From: JASHPR01 sp963749145 | Lineage (GTDB): Bacteria > Actinomycetota > Actinomycetes > Streptosporangiales > Streptosporangiaceae | Direction: 5' to 3' | Length of the DNA: 64,000 nt | Assembly (NCBI GenBank): GCA_963749145.1 | Contig: CAVVLN010000004.1 | Span: forward strand, 62,001-126,000 | Part shown: piece by piece, positions 9,044 to 18,067 of the stretch | How positions within the stretch are numbered: position 1 is the first letter of the stretch | Layout: every line of letters begins with the position of its first letter | The notes under the pieces: model-generated | Seen by the model: only the letters and a program-made list of their open reading frames with translations | What the model was told of the DNA's origin: nothing | Databases searched by the model: none | Made by a program: the position numbers and the translations under genes

Positions 9044-9571
9044 ATGGCCAAGCCAGACGCGCCGAGGCAGGGCCGGCGCAGCAGCACGGATAGCCGGGAC
9101 CAGATCGGGGAGGCGCTGTACGGCCTGGTGACGCTCGCGGTCAAGAACGGGCCGCGGGAGATCAGCCTGACCGCGGCGTCGACGCTGTCCACCCTGGACC
9201 GCACCGGGGCGCGCCGCCTCACCGACCTGGCCGTCATCGAGGGGGTGACCCAGCCGTCGATGAGCGTGCTGGTCACCGGGCTCGAGCAGGCCGGGCTGGC
9301 CGAGCGGCGGCCCGACCCGGCCGACAAGCGCGTGGTGCTGGTGGCGCTGACCCCCGCCGGGTGCGATTACATCCGGACCAGGCGCCGGGCGGGCGCCGCG
9401 ACGTTCGCCGACCTGATCGACAAGCTGCCGGACGACGAGGCGGTCGCGCTGGCGGCCGCGGTGCCGGCCATGAACCGGCTGCGCGAGCTGGACAGCGACC
9501 GCCGGGCGGCCGCCGCGGCCCGGCCCCAGGACGCCGGCCGGCTCACCGGAGCGGACTTCCAGGGGCCTTAA
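9044..9571 (+). CDS. MarR-family transcriptional regulator
   Basis: A 175-residue winged-helix regulator. Residues 45-125 hold the domain: helices around LTAASTLSTLDRTGARRLTD, the recognition-helix region VTQPSMSVLVTGLEQAGL (about 68-85) and the wing RRPDPADKRVVLVALTPAG (about 88-106) with the typical DxR. N- and C-terminal helices would form the dimer interface. The perfect palindrome at 9011-9026 upstream suggests autoregulation; the M20/ligase operon directly upstream on the same strand is a possible further target. It is convergent with the membrane protein gene that ends at 9589. Confidence 0.9.
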   Translation: MAKPDAPRQGRRSSTDSRDQIGEALYGLVTLAVKNGPREISLTAASTLSTLDRTGARRLTDLAVIEGVTQPSMSVLVTGLEQAGLAERRPDPADKRVVLVALTPAGCDYIRTRRRAGAATFADLIDKLPDDEAVALAAAVPAMNRLRELDSDRRAAAAARPQDAGRLTGADFQGP

Positions 9572-9588
9572 CGCGACGCCGCGGCGGC

Positions 9589-10381
9589 TCAGCGAGCGCG
9601 GCAGGTGACGGTGGGCGGCACCGAGCCGCCGGGCAGGGTGGCCTGGCAGGACTGGCCGGGGTCGCGGGCGAGCGACGATCACGGGCTGACCGGCGGCCGG
9701 GCGGATCGCCGTGAGGCTGACGGTGGCGGTGCCGTCGGCGGCCGGGGTGGCGACGGCGCGGGCGAGCGCGCGGCCAGCGCTGGTCACGGTCACCATGGCG
9801 GCCTGGCCCGGGCCGAGCCCGCGGAAACCCACCGTGACGGTGATCTGCCCGGCACCGGGGGCGGGGCTGGTTTGCGTCACGCTCATGGCGGGCGCGGCCG
9901 GCGGGGTGGCGGCCAGCGTGACGGCGGCGGTGGCCCCGGCCAGCAGCGCGGCGGCCAGGAGCAGGACCGTGGCGGCCTGGGTGGGATAGGCGCGGGCGTT
10001 GAACTGCCGCCGGTACCAGGCCTTGACCTCGGCCCGGTTGCCTGGGTTGAGGTGGCGGGTGATGGTCAGGACCTGGGCGATCAGCGCGCAGGCCACGGCC
10101 ACCGCGGCGGTGATCACGGTGGCGACGGCGAGGTCGCGGGCCGCGGCGTTGTCAGCCAGCAGGCCGGCGCTGAGCGCGCCGAGCCCGGTGAGCAGCAGGC
10201 CGACCACGGTGATGGTGGTCACCGCGCGGGCCGTGACGGTGTCGACCCGGGCCAGCGACTTGGCCGGGGTCAGCTCGGCGGCGAGCTCGTCCCAGGCCTG
10301 GTCGGCGCGGGTCGGCGGCGGACCCCGTCCGTCACCGGCTGAAGGTCCCGGCGCAGACGAGGTCGTGCGCGCCGCTGCCAC
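9589..10381 (-). pseudogene. Three-helix membrane protein with an extracytoplasmic domain, one frame break
   Basis: From a GTG at 10381 the frame encodes a Pro-rich start, then hydrophobic segments around residues 52-75, 82-107 and 134-158, and then an exported domain rich in Thr/Val (SVTQTSPAPGAGQITVTVGF) that looks Ig-like. At about 9667 the frame shifts by one base: the original frame runs on into antisense of marR, whereas the +1 frame continues sensibly as DPGQSCQATLPGGSVPPTVT and stops at 9589-9591. This may be a real mutation or a sequencing error. It follows the small gene at 10332-10556 with a 50-base overlap and is divergent from the CHAT-STAND gene. Function unknown. Confidence 0.65.
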
Positions 10382-10556
10382 CGGCGCCAGGGCAGGTCAC
10401 GGTCACCTCGAAGGGCCGCGGACGCGCGCCCCCGCCCAGTAGCGGCACACGGTCATAGGCCTTCGGCGTCGGGTCGTCGTCGAGGATATCGGTGATCTGG
10501 TCGGTGAGATTGACGTCATGCTCTCGGCAGGTAAAGGTCTGCGGATCTAATTTCAC
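10332..10556 (-). CDS. Small acidic Cys-containing protein (74 aa), unrecognised
   Basis: I chose the GTG at 10556 because GAAAGGG lies six bases upstream; the longer open frame upstream of it does not look coding. The protein begins VKLDPQTFTCREHDV, has an acidic middle (ILDDDPTPKAYDR) and ends CPGAGGSGAHDLVCAGTFSR. Three Cys residues (about 10, 53 and 65) could bind metal or form disulfides. It is the first gene of a divergent pair facing the CHAT-STAND gene and overlaps the membrane protein gene, so the three may act together. No family is recognised. Confidence 0.55.
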   Translation of the reverse strand: MKLDPQTFTCREHDVNLTDQITDILDDDPTPKAYDRVPLLGGGARPRPFEVTVTCPGAGGSGAHDLVCAGTFSR

Positions 10557-10704
10557 GATCGCCCTTTCTTGACATTTGCTGGCTAGCACCGGGTCGGGCG
10601 ATAGTAGCGCGGGATGCCCGGCCGAGCCGGTTTTGGACTCTACTATTGGCATGGCGGGGTGTTGCCGCTGGCGGTGGCCGGCGATCCGAACGCGGGGGTG
10701 AGAG

Positions 10705-13700
10705 ATGGCGGATGCACCGGTTCTGCGCATCAATGACGTGCCGTTCGGCGGCCAGCGCCGGGTGGAAGTGTCCTGGCAGGACGGCTCGGCCCGGCAGGTG
10801 GCGGTATCCGCGTTCAGCTATCACGTGGGTGACGCGGAGGCGGAAAAGGTCCGCTGGTATCTGGAGGATTATGCGGAGTTCCCGGCCGATCCCGGCCCGC
10901 GCTTGGCGGCCGAGGCCGAGTCGGAGCTGGCCGAGACCGGGACGGGGCTCTTCTCTCTGGTGTTCGCCGGGATGGACGCGGCCGGGATATGGACCCAGGC
11001 GCGGCCGCGGCTGGGTCAGGTGCGGGTAGAGGTGGACGCCGACCCGGCTGAGGTCCCGGGACTGCCCTGGGAGTTACTGCGGGACCCGGGCACCGACACG
11101 GCCCTGGCGCTGTCCGCAGACACCTTCGTGCGCACGCACCTGCAGGCGGCCCGGGCCGACCTGCCGCCGCCATCCGGGGACCGGCTGCGGGTGCTGCTGG
11201 TGATCTGCCGGCCCGGGGGGCGCGCGGACGTGCCGTTCCGGTCCGTGGCCAGCCGGCTGGCCCGCGGCGGCGGCGCCGCGATGGATGGCCTGGACCTGGA
11301 CGTGCTGCGCCCGGCCACGTTTGCCCGGCTGGAAAAGCTGCTGCACGAGGCGGCGGAGGCGGGCCGCCCGTACCACGTCGTGCACTTCGACGGGCACGGC
11401 ACCTACCTCGACGTCACCAGCCTGCATCCCGAAGGCGGCGATGAGAGTGAAGATGACCCCGCCGACCAAGGCGGGACCGGCGGTGGTGGCGGCGGGATTG
11501 GCATGTCGCCACTGCGGTACGGGGTGTCGGTGGCGGGCCCGGTACGCGCCGGGCAGCACGGATACCTGATCTTCGAAGACCCGTCGCGCCCCGCCAACCA
11601 GCAGCTCGTCGACGGGCCGACGCTCGGCCGGCTGCTGACTGCCACCGGCGTGCCGGTCCTGGTGCTCAACGCGTGCCGATCGGCCTACACCGAGGCATCC
11701 CCCCGACCCGGGGAACCGGGACCGGGCTCGCAAGCCGGCGAGGAAGGCGACGGTGCGGACGGCGCTGGACTGGCCACAGCGGTCGCGGCCGGTGCCGGGG
11801 TGCCGGACGATGTGCATGCCCGGATCCGGGCGTACGGGTCGCTGGCGGCCGAGGTCGCCGATCTCGGGGTGCCCGGGGTGGTGGCGATGCGCTACAGCGT
11901 CTACGTGGTCACCGCCGCCCAGTACGCCGCCAACCTGTACGCCCACCTGCTGGCCGGGCGGTCGCTGGGCGAGGCCGCCACCGCCGCCCGCCGGGCTCTC
12001 GCCGCCGACCCGACCCGGCAGATCGGCGCGGCCCCGATCGCCCTGCAGGACTGGGCCGTCCCCATCGTCTACGAGGCCGCCCCGCTAACCCTCCTGCCGC
12101 CTGGCACCCGCGCTGCGCCACTGATCCAGGTCACCACCTCCGACGGCGGCACAGGCAGGTGCGGAGGAAGGGTTGCCGCGGCCGCCGGATGCGGGGTTCT
12201 TCGGCCGTGATGAGACCTTGCTGGCGCTGGACCGGGCGTTCGACACCCAGCACGGTAGTGCTGCTGCATGCCTTCGCCGGGGCCGGGAAGTCCACCACCG
12301 CGGCGGAGTTCGCCCGCTGGTACCAGGCGACCGGCGGGCTTGATCACCCGGGCCACCCAGAGTGGGGACCCGGACCGGTGCTGTGGTCCTCCTTCGAGCA
12401 CTACCTCCCGCTGGACCGGCTGCTCGGCACCGCCGGGGACTGTCTTCGCCGGTGCGCTGGAGGCCAGCGGGATCCACTGGCAGGCGATCACCGACCCGGC
12501 CCAGCGCCGGGACCTGGTGCTGCAGCTGCTGGCGCAGGTGCCGGTGCTGTGGGTGTGGGACAACACCGAGCCGGTCACCGGGTTCCCGCCCGGCACCGCC
12601 AGCGCCTGGACCCCCGCCGAGCAGGACGAGCTGGCGGACTTCCTGCGCGACCTGGCCCAGGGCACCCGGTGCAAGGTGCTGCTCACCTCCCGCCGCGACG
12701 AGCAGGCACTGGCTCGGCGGGCTGCCCGCCCGGCTGCAGCTGCCGCCGATGCCAATGCGCGAGCGGCTGCAGCTGGCGGCCGCGATCGCCGCCCGCCACG
12801 GCCATCGGATGCTGGAGGCGGACTGGCGGCCGCTGCTGCGGTTCAGCGCCGGCAACCCGCTGGCCATCACCGTCCTGGTCGGGCCAGGCGCTGCGCGACA
12901 ACCTCACCACCACCGGCCAGATCGAGGCGCTCGTGACCCGGCTGCAGGCCGGGGAGGCCGAGCTGGAGCCCGGGGAGGACACGGCGCTGGGCCGCACCCG
13001 GTCGCTGGCCGCCTCCTTGTCCTACGGGTTCACCCACGCCTTCACCACGGCCGAGCGCGGCCAGCTCGCGGTGCTGCACCTGTTCCGCGACACCGTCGAC
13101 GCCGACGCCCTGCGCGGCATGGGCGACCCTGACACCGCCGGGGACGACGCCGTCCCCGAACTGGCCGGGCTGACCCGCGACACCGCGATCGCGCTGCTGG
13201 ACCGGGCCGCCGCCATCGGCCTGCTCTCCCCGCTCGGCGGCGGCTACTACGCCATCCACCCCGCCTTGCCCTGGTACTTCACCACCCTGTACGCCGCCAC
13301 CTACGGCCAGGCCAGCGACCCCGCCGCCCAGTCCGCCGCCCGCGCCTACACCCACACCCTCGCCGCCCTCGGCAGCTACTACAAGGACCGGCAAGCCACC
13401 GGCGCCGGCGACCCCGTTCCGGAGCTCCGGGCCGAGGAAGCCAACCTGCAGCACGCCCTCACCCTCGCCCGGCAAGCCCAGCACTGGGACGACGCTCTCC
13501 GCTGCATGCAGGGCCTGTACGTGCTGTATACGCGGACCGGGCGGGACGGGGAATGGGCCCGGCTGGTCGCCGACATCACCCCCGATTTCATCGACCCGGC
13601 CACCGACGGCCCCTTGCCCGGACGCGAAGACCACTGGAGCATCATCACCCAATACCGGGTCCTGCTCGCCCGCGCCGCGCGGGACTGGCCTGCTGCCACC

Positions 13701-14524
13701 CGCCTCCAAGACGCCAGCGTCACCTCGACCCGGCACCAGGCCGCCGCCGCCCTGGCCACCCCCGACAGCCAGCTCACCCCGGTACAGCGCCACCAGCTCC
13801 GCAGCCTCGCCATCTCCCTGCAGGACCTCGGCCGACATCCTCCAGGACCAGGATGACCCCGGCTGTCTCCCCCGTTACGAGGAAGCCCTCGGCCTGTTCC
13901 AGCGGATCGGCGGCCGCACCGGGAGGAAGCCAACGCTCGCGGTCAACCTTGGCAACGCCTACAAGGACGTGCCTGAGCGTGCGTGACCTGGACCAGGCCG
14001 AACGCTGGTACCAGCACAGCCTCGACCACCGCGCCGAACACGACCGGATCGGCCAGGCCAAGTCCCTGTGGGGACTCGGCAACGTCGCCTTCGAGCGGTT
14101 CCTGGAAGCCCGCGAGGCCGACGCGCCCGAGGTCGGTGCTCCTGGACCACCTCAACGCAGCCCGGCACAGTCTACCAGCAGGCCCTTGACCTGGTCCCGG
14201 CGGACGATCCCGAAGACCTCGCCGGCATCCACAACCAGCTCGGCACTCATCTACCGTCAGGCCGGGGACACCCGCCAGGCCCTGCACCACTACCAGCAAT
14301 CCATCCAGTACAAGGAAGCCCGGGGGGACGTCTACGGCGCCGGGCAGACCCGCTACAACATCGCCCTCCTCCTCGTAGGCGACGGCCGACCCGGCGACGC
14401 GCTGCACTACGCCCGCGCCGCCCTCCACGACTACGACCGCACCGGCCCCGGGGCCGCCCAAAAGGCCGCCCGGGCGCGAGAGCTCATCGCCCTCCTCGAA
14501 CAGCAGGTGGCGGAGGCCACGTGA
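10705..14524 (+). pseudogene. CHAT protease - STAND NTPase - TPR protein, interrupted by ten +1 frame breaks
   Basis: Read across all frames this is one gene of about 1,269 codons. Residues 1-480 carry a CHAT (caspase-like) peptidase with the catalytic His in HFDGHGTYL (His231) and Cys in VLNACRSA (Cys324). The linker GLPRPPDAGFFGRDETLLAL (12173 onward) leads to the NB-ARC-like NTPase: Walker A HAFAGAGKSTT (Lys codon 12288), Walker B VPVLWVWDNTEP (about 12540), sensor region KVLLTSRRDEQ, then LPPMPMRERLQLAAA and GNPLAITVLVGQALRDN. From about 13500 TPR repeats follow (NLGNAYKDVP, DQAERWYQHSL, QALHHYQQSIQYKEARG). The frame changes at about 12145, 12250, 12440, 12706, 12884, 13830, 13972, 14131, 14165 and 14244, always by +1. 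Catalytic motifs are intact. In this family NTPase/TPR parts sense a trigger and activate the protease. Confidence 0.9.
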
Positions 14525-14568
14525 AGTGGGCAAGGAATGCTGATCAGACCGGCCGGGAAGTGCCCGCA

Positions 14569-14744
14569 TTATCCGGGGAAGTCGCGGATGATGTCCAGCC
14601 GCCGGCCCAGGCCGCTCTCCCCGTCGTCCGGAACGGCCTGGCTGGCCTGCGCCATGACCTTCAGCGCCCGGTCCGCGCCGGTGACCTCATGGTCGGCCAG
14701 CGCGATGAGGTTGCGCAGGCTGAGCAGTCGGTCTGGGTCAGCAC
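14569..14744 (-). other. Possible 58-residue gene with a frame break, unrecognised
   Basis: On the minus strand the bases read sensibly as RLLSLRNLIALADHEVTGAD and on to RRLDIIRDFPG with a TAA stop at 14569-14571. The only nearby start, GTG at 14744, is in a different frame by one base. The start also lies inside the strong hairpin at 14743-14780. Either a start is missing or this is another single-base break like those in the neighbouring STAND gene. It is convergent with that gene. No family recognised. Confidence 0.35.
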
Positions 14745-14780
14745 CCGCTGACCGCGCGGGGGGCGGCGCGGTCAGCGGGT
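14743..14780. terminator. 15-bp perfect stem-loop
   Basis: ACCCGCTGACCGCGC at 14743-14757 pairs exactly with GCGCGGTCAGCGGGT at 14766-14780 around an eight-base loop. There is no T-run. It would end transcription from the left or from the minus-strand gene at 14812-15096. Confidence 0.6.
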
Positions 14781-14811
14781 GGTCGGCGGGTGCGCCGGGC
14801 CCGCGCCGGGC

Positions 14812-15096
14812 TCAGCCCGCGCGGCGGCCGGGTGTCTCACCGGCCGGGGCGGGCAGCGGGACCACGCCCGGGCCGCGGAGCCGGGCCACGGTGGCCCGCA
14901 GTTCCTGGACCTGGCGGGTGAGGTCGGCGATGCGGCGCGCGGCGTCATCGGAGGTGCGGGCCTCGGCGATCTCCCGGATCCGGCGGACCTCGTGGTACAG
15001 CGGCCCGAGGCCGCCGTCCGCGCCGCTCTCCGGATCCGGCCCGGTCGCGCCGCCCAGCGGCAAGCCGCAGTACGGGCAGCAGCCTGTCTCGCTCAT
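14812..15096 (-). CDS. Small zinc-knuckle and coiled-coil protein (94 aa)
   Basis: ATG at 15096 follows a GGAG. The first residues, MSETGCCPYCGLPLGG, contain a CxxC pair typical of half a zinc ribbon. Residues 35-78 (VRRIREIAEARTSDDAARRI and onward to VQELRATVARLRG) form a predicted amphipathic coiled coil. It probably dimerises; a partner or nucleic acid target cannot be inferred. It lies between the CHAT-STAND gene and the NRAMP gene. Function unknown. Confidence 0.6.
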   Translation of the reverse strand: MSETGCCPYCGLPLGGATGPDPESGADGGLGPLYHEVRRIREIAEARTSDDAARRIADLTRQVQELRATVARLRGPGVVPLPAPAGETPGRRAG

Positions 15097-15236
15097 GGCA
15101 ACTCCGGACCTCGCAGTTACTCATGCAGGCACGGGCCCGCACTCTCCGTGCGCACGGTACGCGCCGGCCCGCTCGCGCAGCCATGGGCCACAGCCCAAAT
15201 CCCGGCTCCCGGTTCTGGGCCGTCCCACAAGGCGGG

Positions 15237-16529
15237 TCAGGCGAACATGGACCAGAGCAGGTAGACGTTGAGGACGATGATCATCAGCGCGATGGCCCCG
15301 GCGGCGGCCGTGGTGCGCCAGGAGTTGACCAGCGGCCCCATGACGTCCGTGCGCCGGGTCAGCATGACCAGCGGCACCAGCGCGAACGGGATCCCGAACG
15401 ACAGCACCACCTGGGAGATGACCAGGCTGGAGGTGGCGTTCAGGCCGAGCCCCAGCACAACCAGGGCGGGCAGCATGGTCAGCCCGCGGCGCAGGAACAG
15501 CGGGATGCGGCGGCGGATGAAGCCCTGCATCACCACCTGGCCCGCGTAGGTGCCCACGCTCGACGACGACAGCCCGGAGGCCAGCAGCGCGACCGCGAAC
15601 GCCAGCGCGGCGCCGCCGCCGACCAGCCGGGCCAGCCCCTGGTGCGCGGCCTGGATCGTGTCCGCGGCCGGGGCGCCGGCGTGGTGGAACACGGCCGCGG
15701 CCACGAACAGCATCGCGAGGTTGACCAGGCCGGCCGCGCCGAGCGCCACGGTCACGTCGAGCCGCTGGAACCGCAGCAGCTCACGCCGTTCGGCGTCGTC
15801 GCGGCAGCTCACCCGGGACTTGGTCAGCGCGGAGTGCAGGTAGACCACGTGCGGCATGACCGTGGCCCCGATGATCCCCGATACCAGCAGCAGCTGGTCG
15901 CCGTGCAGGCCCGGGACCAGCCCGGCGGCGATGCCGCGCGGGCTGGCCCCGACGCCGGCCAGGTCGTAGGCGAAGCCGAGGAAGACGATGCCCAGCAGCC
16001 CGGCGATCGCCAGCTCGAACCGCCGGTAGCCGCGCTGTTCCAGGCCCAGGATGGCGAACGCGACGATGGCCGTGATCAGCCCGGCCGCGAACATGGGCAC
16101 GTGGAAGAGCAGGTTCAGCCCGAGCGCGGCCCCGACGAACTCGGCCAGGTCGGTGGCCATCGCGATGAGCTCGGCCTGCACCCACAGGCCCGCTGAGGCG
16201 GCCGCGCCGAAGTGCTCGCGGCACAGCTGCGGCAGGTCGCGCTCCGTGGCGACACCGGTCTTGGCCGACAGGTACTGGACCAGCATCGCCATGAGGTTGG
16301 CCGCCACCACCGCCCACGCGAGCGCATAGCCGAATCTCGCCCCCGCGGTGAAGTTCGTGGCGAAGTTGCCGGGGTCGACGTAGGCGACCGCGGCCACAAA
16401 CGCGGGCCCCAGCAAGGCCACGATGCCGCGGGCCCGCCCTCGCGATCGCAGCAGCCGCAGGCCGCTCGGCTGGCCGGCCCAGGGTTCCCCCGCCCCGGCC
16501 GCCGGCGCGGACGCCGGCTCCGCGGCCAC
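15237..16529 (-). CDS. NRAMP-family Mn2+/Fe2+ transporter
   Basis: A 430-residue proton-coupled divalent metal importer of the plasma membrane. TM1 carries the metal-binding DPGNFATN (about residue 49) and TM6 carries GATVMPHVVYLHS (about 215); both metal-coordinating motifs are intact. About eleven hydrophobic helices are visible. I placed the start at the GTG at 16529, which follows the end of the groEL remnant by ten bases; the frame is open to 16613 but that part overlaps groEL sequence and is basic shadow. The upstream groEL remnant may read into this gene. Confidence 0.93.
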   Translation of the reverse strand: MAAEPASAPAAGAGEPWAGQPSGLRLLRSRGRARGIVALLGPAFVAAVAYVDPGNFATNFTAGARFGYALAWAVVAANLMAMLVQYLSAKTGVATERDLPQLCREHFGAAASAGLWVQAELIAMATDLAEFVGAALGLNLLFHVPMFAAGLITAIVAFAILGLEQRGYRRFELAIAGLLGIVFLGFAYDLAGVGASPRGIAAGLVPGLHGDQLLLVSGIIGATVMPHVVYLHSALTKSRVSCRDDAERRELLRFQRLDVTVALGAAGLVNLAMLFVAAAVFHHAGAPAADTIQAAHQGLARLVGGGAALAFAVALLASGLSSSSVGTYAGQVVMQGFIRRRIPLFLRRGLTMLPALVVLGLGLNATSSLVISQVVLSFGIPFALVPLVMLTRRTDVMGPLVNSWRTTAAAGAIALMIIVLNVYLLWSMFA

Positions 16530-16539
16530 CGGCCCCCAC

Positions 16540-16910
16540 TCAGCCGATCGACGGGCCGAGCCCGAGCGACTGCGGCGTGCTGGAGTCCGGCGACGGCTGG
16601 TGCAGGCCCTCATCGAGCGCGCCGTACTCGGTCATCAGCGCCGGGCTGCCGCCCCAGGGCGTCTGCTCCTCGGCGACCAGGGTGTTCGTGGTGAGCAGGA
16701 GGCCGGCCACCGAGGCTCCGTTCTGCAGCGCCGAGCGGGTAACCCGCAACGGGTCGATGATGCCCATCTCGATCATGTTGCCATAACGGCCCTGCAGTGC
16801 GTCAAACCCCCCTTCGGGCCGAGCGTGGACTTCACGGCCTCGGCGAGCTGGTCGACCCTGGCCAGCAGCAGGCTGCGCGCGTCCTCGCCGAAACGGAGTT
16901 CCTTGGCCAT
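16540..16910 (-). pseudogene. groEL with a large internal deletion
   Basis: ATG at 16910, preceded by GGGAGGG, begins MAKELRFGEDARSLLLARVD and runs to STLGPKG, the normal first 34 residues of GroEL. After a run of G at about 16808 the sequence jumps to the GroEL C-terminus in another frame: GFDALQGRYGNMIEMGIIDP, then LQNGASVAGLLLTTNTLVAE, ending at 16540. Some 400 central residues including the whole apical domain are missing. The N-terminal frame itself stops soon after the junction. In Mim/Prm operons a dedicated groEL is the last gene and helps fold the hydroxylase, which matches its position here. Confidence 0.9.
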
Positions 16911-16942
16911 TGATCATCCCTCCCGGGTAGGTGCGACTGAGC

Positions 16943-17038
16943 GCTGAGCGGGCTGGGCGCCGAGCGGGCTGGGCGCTGAGCGAGCTGGACGCCGGGCGGG
17001 CTGGGCGCGCAGCGGGCCGGGCGCGCCGCGGGCCGGGC
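16943..17038. repeat. 16-bp degenerate tandem repeat, six copies
   Basis: Six consecutive 16-base units, consensus GCCGAGCGGGCTGGGC, occupy the gap between the alcohol dehydrogenase stop and the groEL start. The copies differ at one to four positions, so this array is older than the one at 6440. Confidence 0.85.
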
Positions 17039-17041
17039 GCG

Positions 17042-18067
17042 CTACGGCACGAGGATCGCGCGGCCGCGGACCCGCCCCGCGTCCAGATCGGCGATCGCGT
17101 ACGGCGCGGCATCTAGCGGGTAGGTCCTTGTGTGCAGGGTGACCTTGCCCGCCTGGGCCAGGACCATGAGCTCGGCCAGGTCGTTGTAGGTCCCGACGAT
17201 GTTCCCGATGATGTTGCGCTCGGTGGTGATGATGTCGAGCGTCGGGATGTGCAGGGTGCCGCCGTAGCCGATCACGAAATACGAGCCGGCCCGGCCGGTC
17301 ATCGCCCACCCGTCGTTCTCGGCGCCCTGCTCGGCAACGAAGTCGAGCACGACGTTGGCGCCGGCCCCGCCGGTCAGGTCCTGCACCGCCGCGACCTGCC
17401 CGCCGTCGGCGACCACCGTGTGGTCCGCGCCGAGCTGCTCGGCGAGCTTGAGCGCGTCCGGGTTGCGGTCGACGACGATGATCCTGGTCGCGGTCAGCGC
17501 GGCCAGGCACTGGATGCCGATGTGGCCGAGGCCGCCCGCGCCGATCACGACGCAGGTGGTCCCCGGGTACAGCAGGCCGATCGCCTTGCGCACCGCGTGG
17601 TAGGCGGTGATCCCGGCGTCGGCCAGCGCCGCCACGTCCTGCGGCCGGGTCTGCGGGTCGAGCTTGATGCAGGCCCGGGCCGAGGTGAGCAGGTACTCGG
17701 CCATCCCGCCGTCGCGGGACAGGCCGGGGAACTCGCTGGCCACGCAGTGCATGTCGTCGCCGGCCCGGCAGGCCCGGCACAGCCCGCAGGTGGGCGTCGG
17801 GTGCAGGATCACGGTGTCGCCGACCGCCACGTTGGTGACCGCCGAGCCGACCTCGTGCACCCAGCCCGCGTTCTCGTGGCCGAGCACGTACGGCAGCGGG
17901 GTATGCATGGCCGCGTCCCACTGGCCTTCCATGATGTGCAGGTCGGTGCGGCAGACCCCGGCCCCGCCGATCTTCACGATCACGTCGAGGGGACCGCTGA
18001 TGACCGGCTCGGGTATGTCGTCGACCACCGGCGGCTGGTGAAACTCGTGCAGTCGGACGGCTTTCAC
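17042..18067 (-). CDS. NAD-dependent zinc alcohol dehydrogenase of the propane oxidation operon
   Basis: A 341-residue medium-chain dehydrogenase. GTG at 18067 overlaps the upstream stop. GGAGVCRTDLHIMEGQW (about 34-50) holds the catalytic-zinc Cys and GHENAG (about 63) the zinc His/Glu. Structural-zinc cysteines are seen in CGLCRACRAGDDMHC (about 93-107). VIGAGGLGHIGIQCL (about 170) is the Rossmann loop, followed by VVDRNPDALK with the Asp that selects NAD. In Mim/Prm clusters this gene oxidises the alcohol made by the monooxygenase. It appears complete, unlike several genes around it. Confidence 0.92.
   Translation of the reverse strand: MKAVRLHEFHQPPVVDDIPEPVISGPLDVIVKIGGAGVCRTDLHIMEGQWDAAMHTPLPYVLGHENAGWVHEVGSAVTNVAVGDTVILHPTPTCGLCRACRAGDDMHCVASEFPGLSRDGGMAEYLLTSARACIKLDPQTRPQDVAALADAGITAYHAVRKAIGLLYPGTTCVVIGAGGLGHIGIQCLAALTATRIIVVDRNPDALKLAEQLGADHTVVADGGQVAAVQDLTGGAGANVVLDFVAEQGAENDGWAMTGRAGSYFVIGYGGTLHIPTLDIITTERNIIGNIVGTYNDLAELMVLAQAGKVTLHTRTYPLDAAPYAIADLDAGRVRGRAILVP

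Noticed and set aside
9605..10342. A 245-residue Gly/Arg/Asp-rich plus-strand frame
   Set aside because: It is antisense to the three-helix membrane protein and shows no coding character.
10705..14524. Ten programmed +1 frameshifts as the normal way of making this protein
   Set aside because: No common slippery motif or stop codon is seen at the ten sites, and so many shifts would leave almost no full-length protein. Kept only as a remote option.
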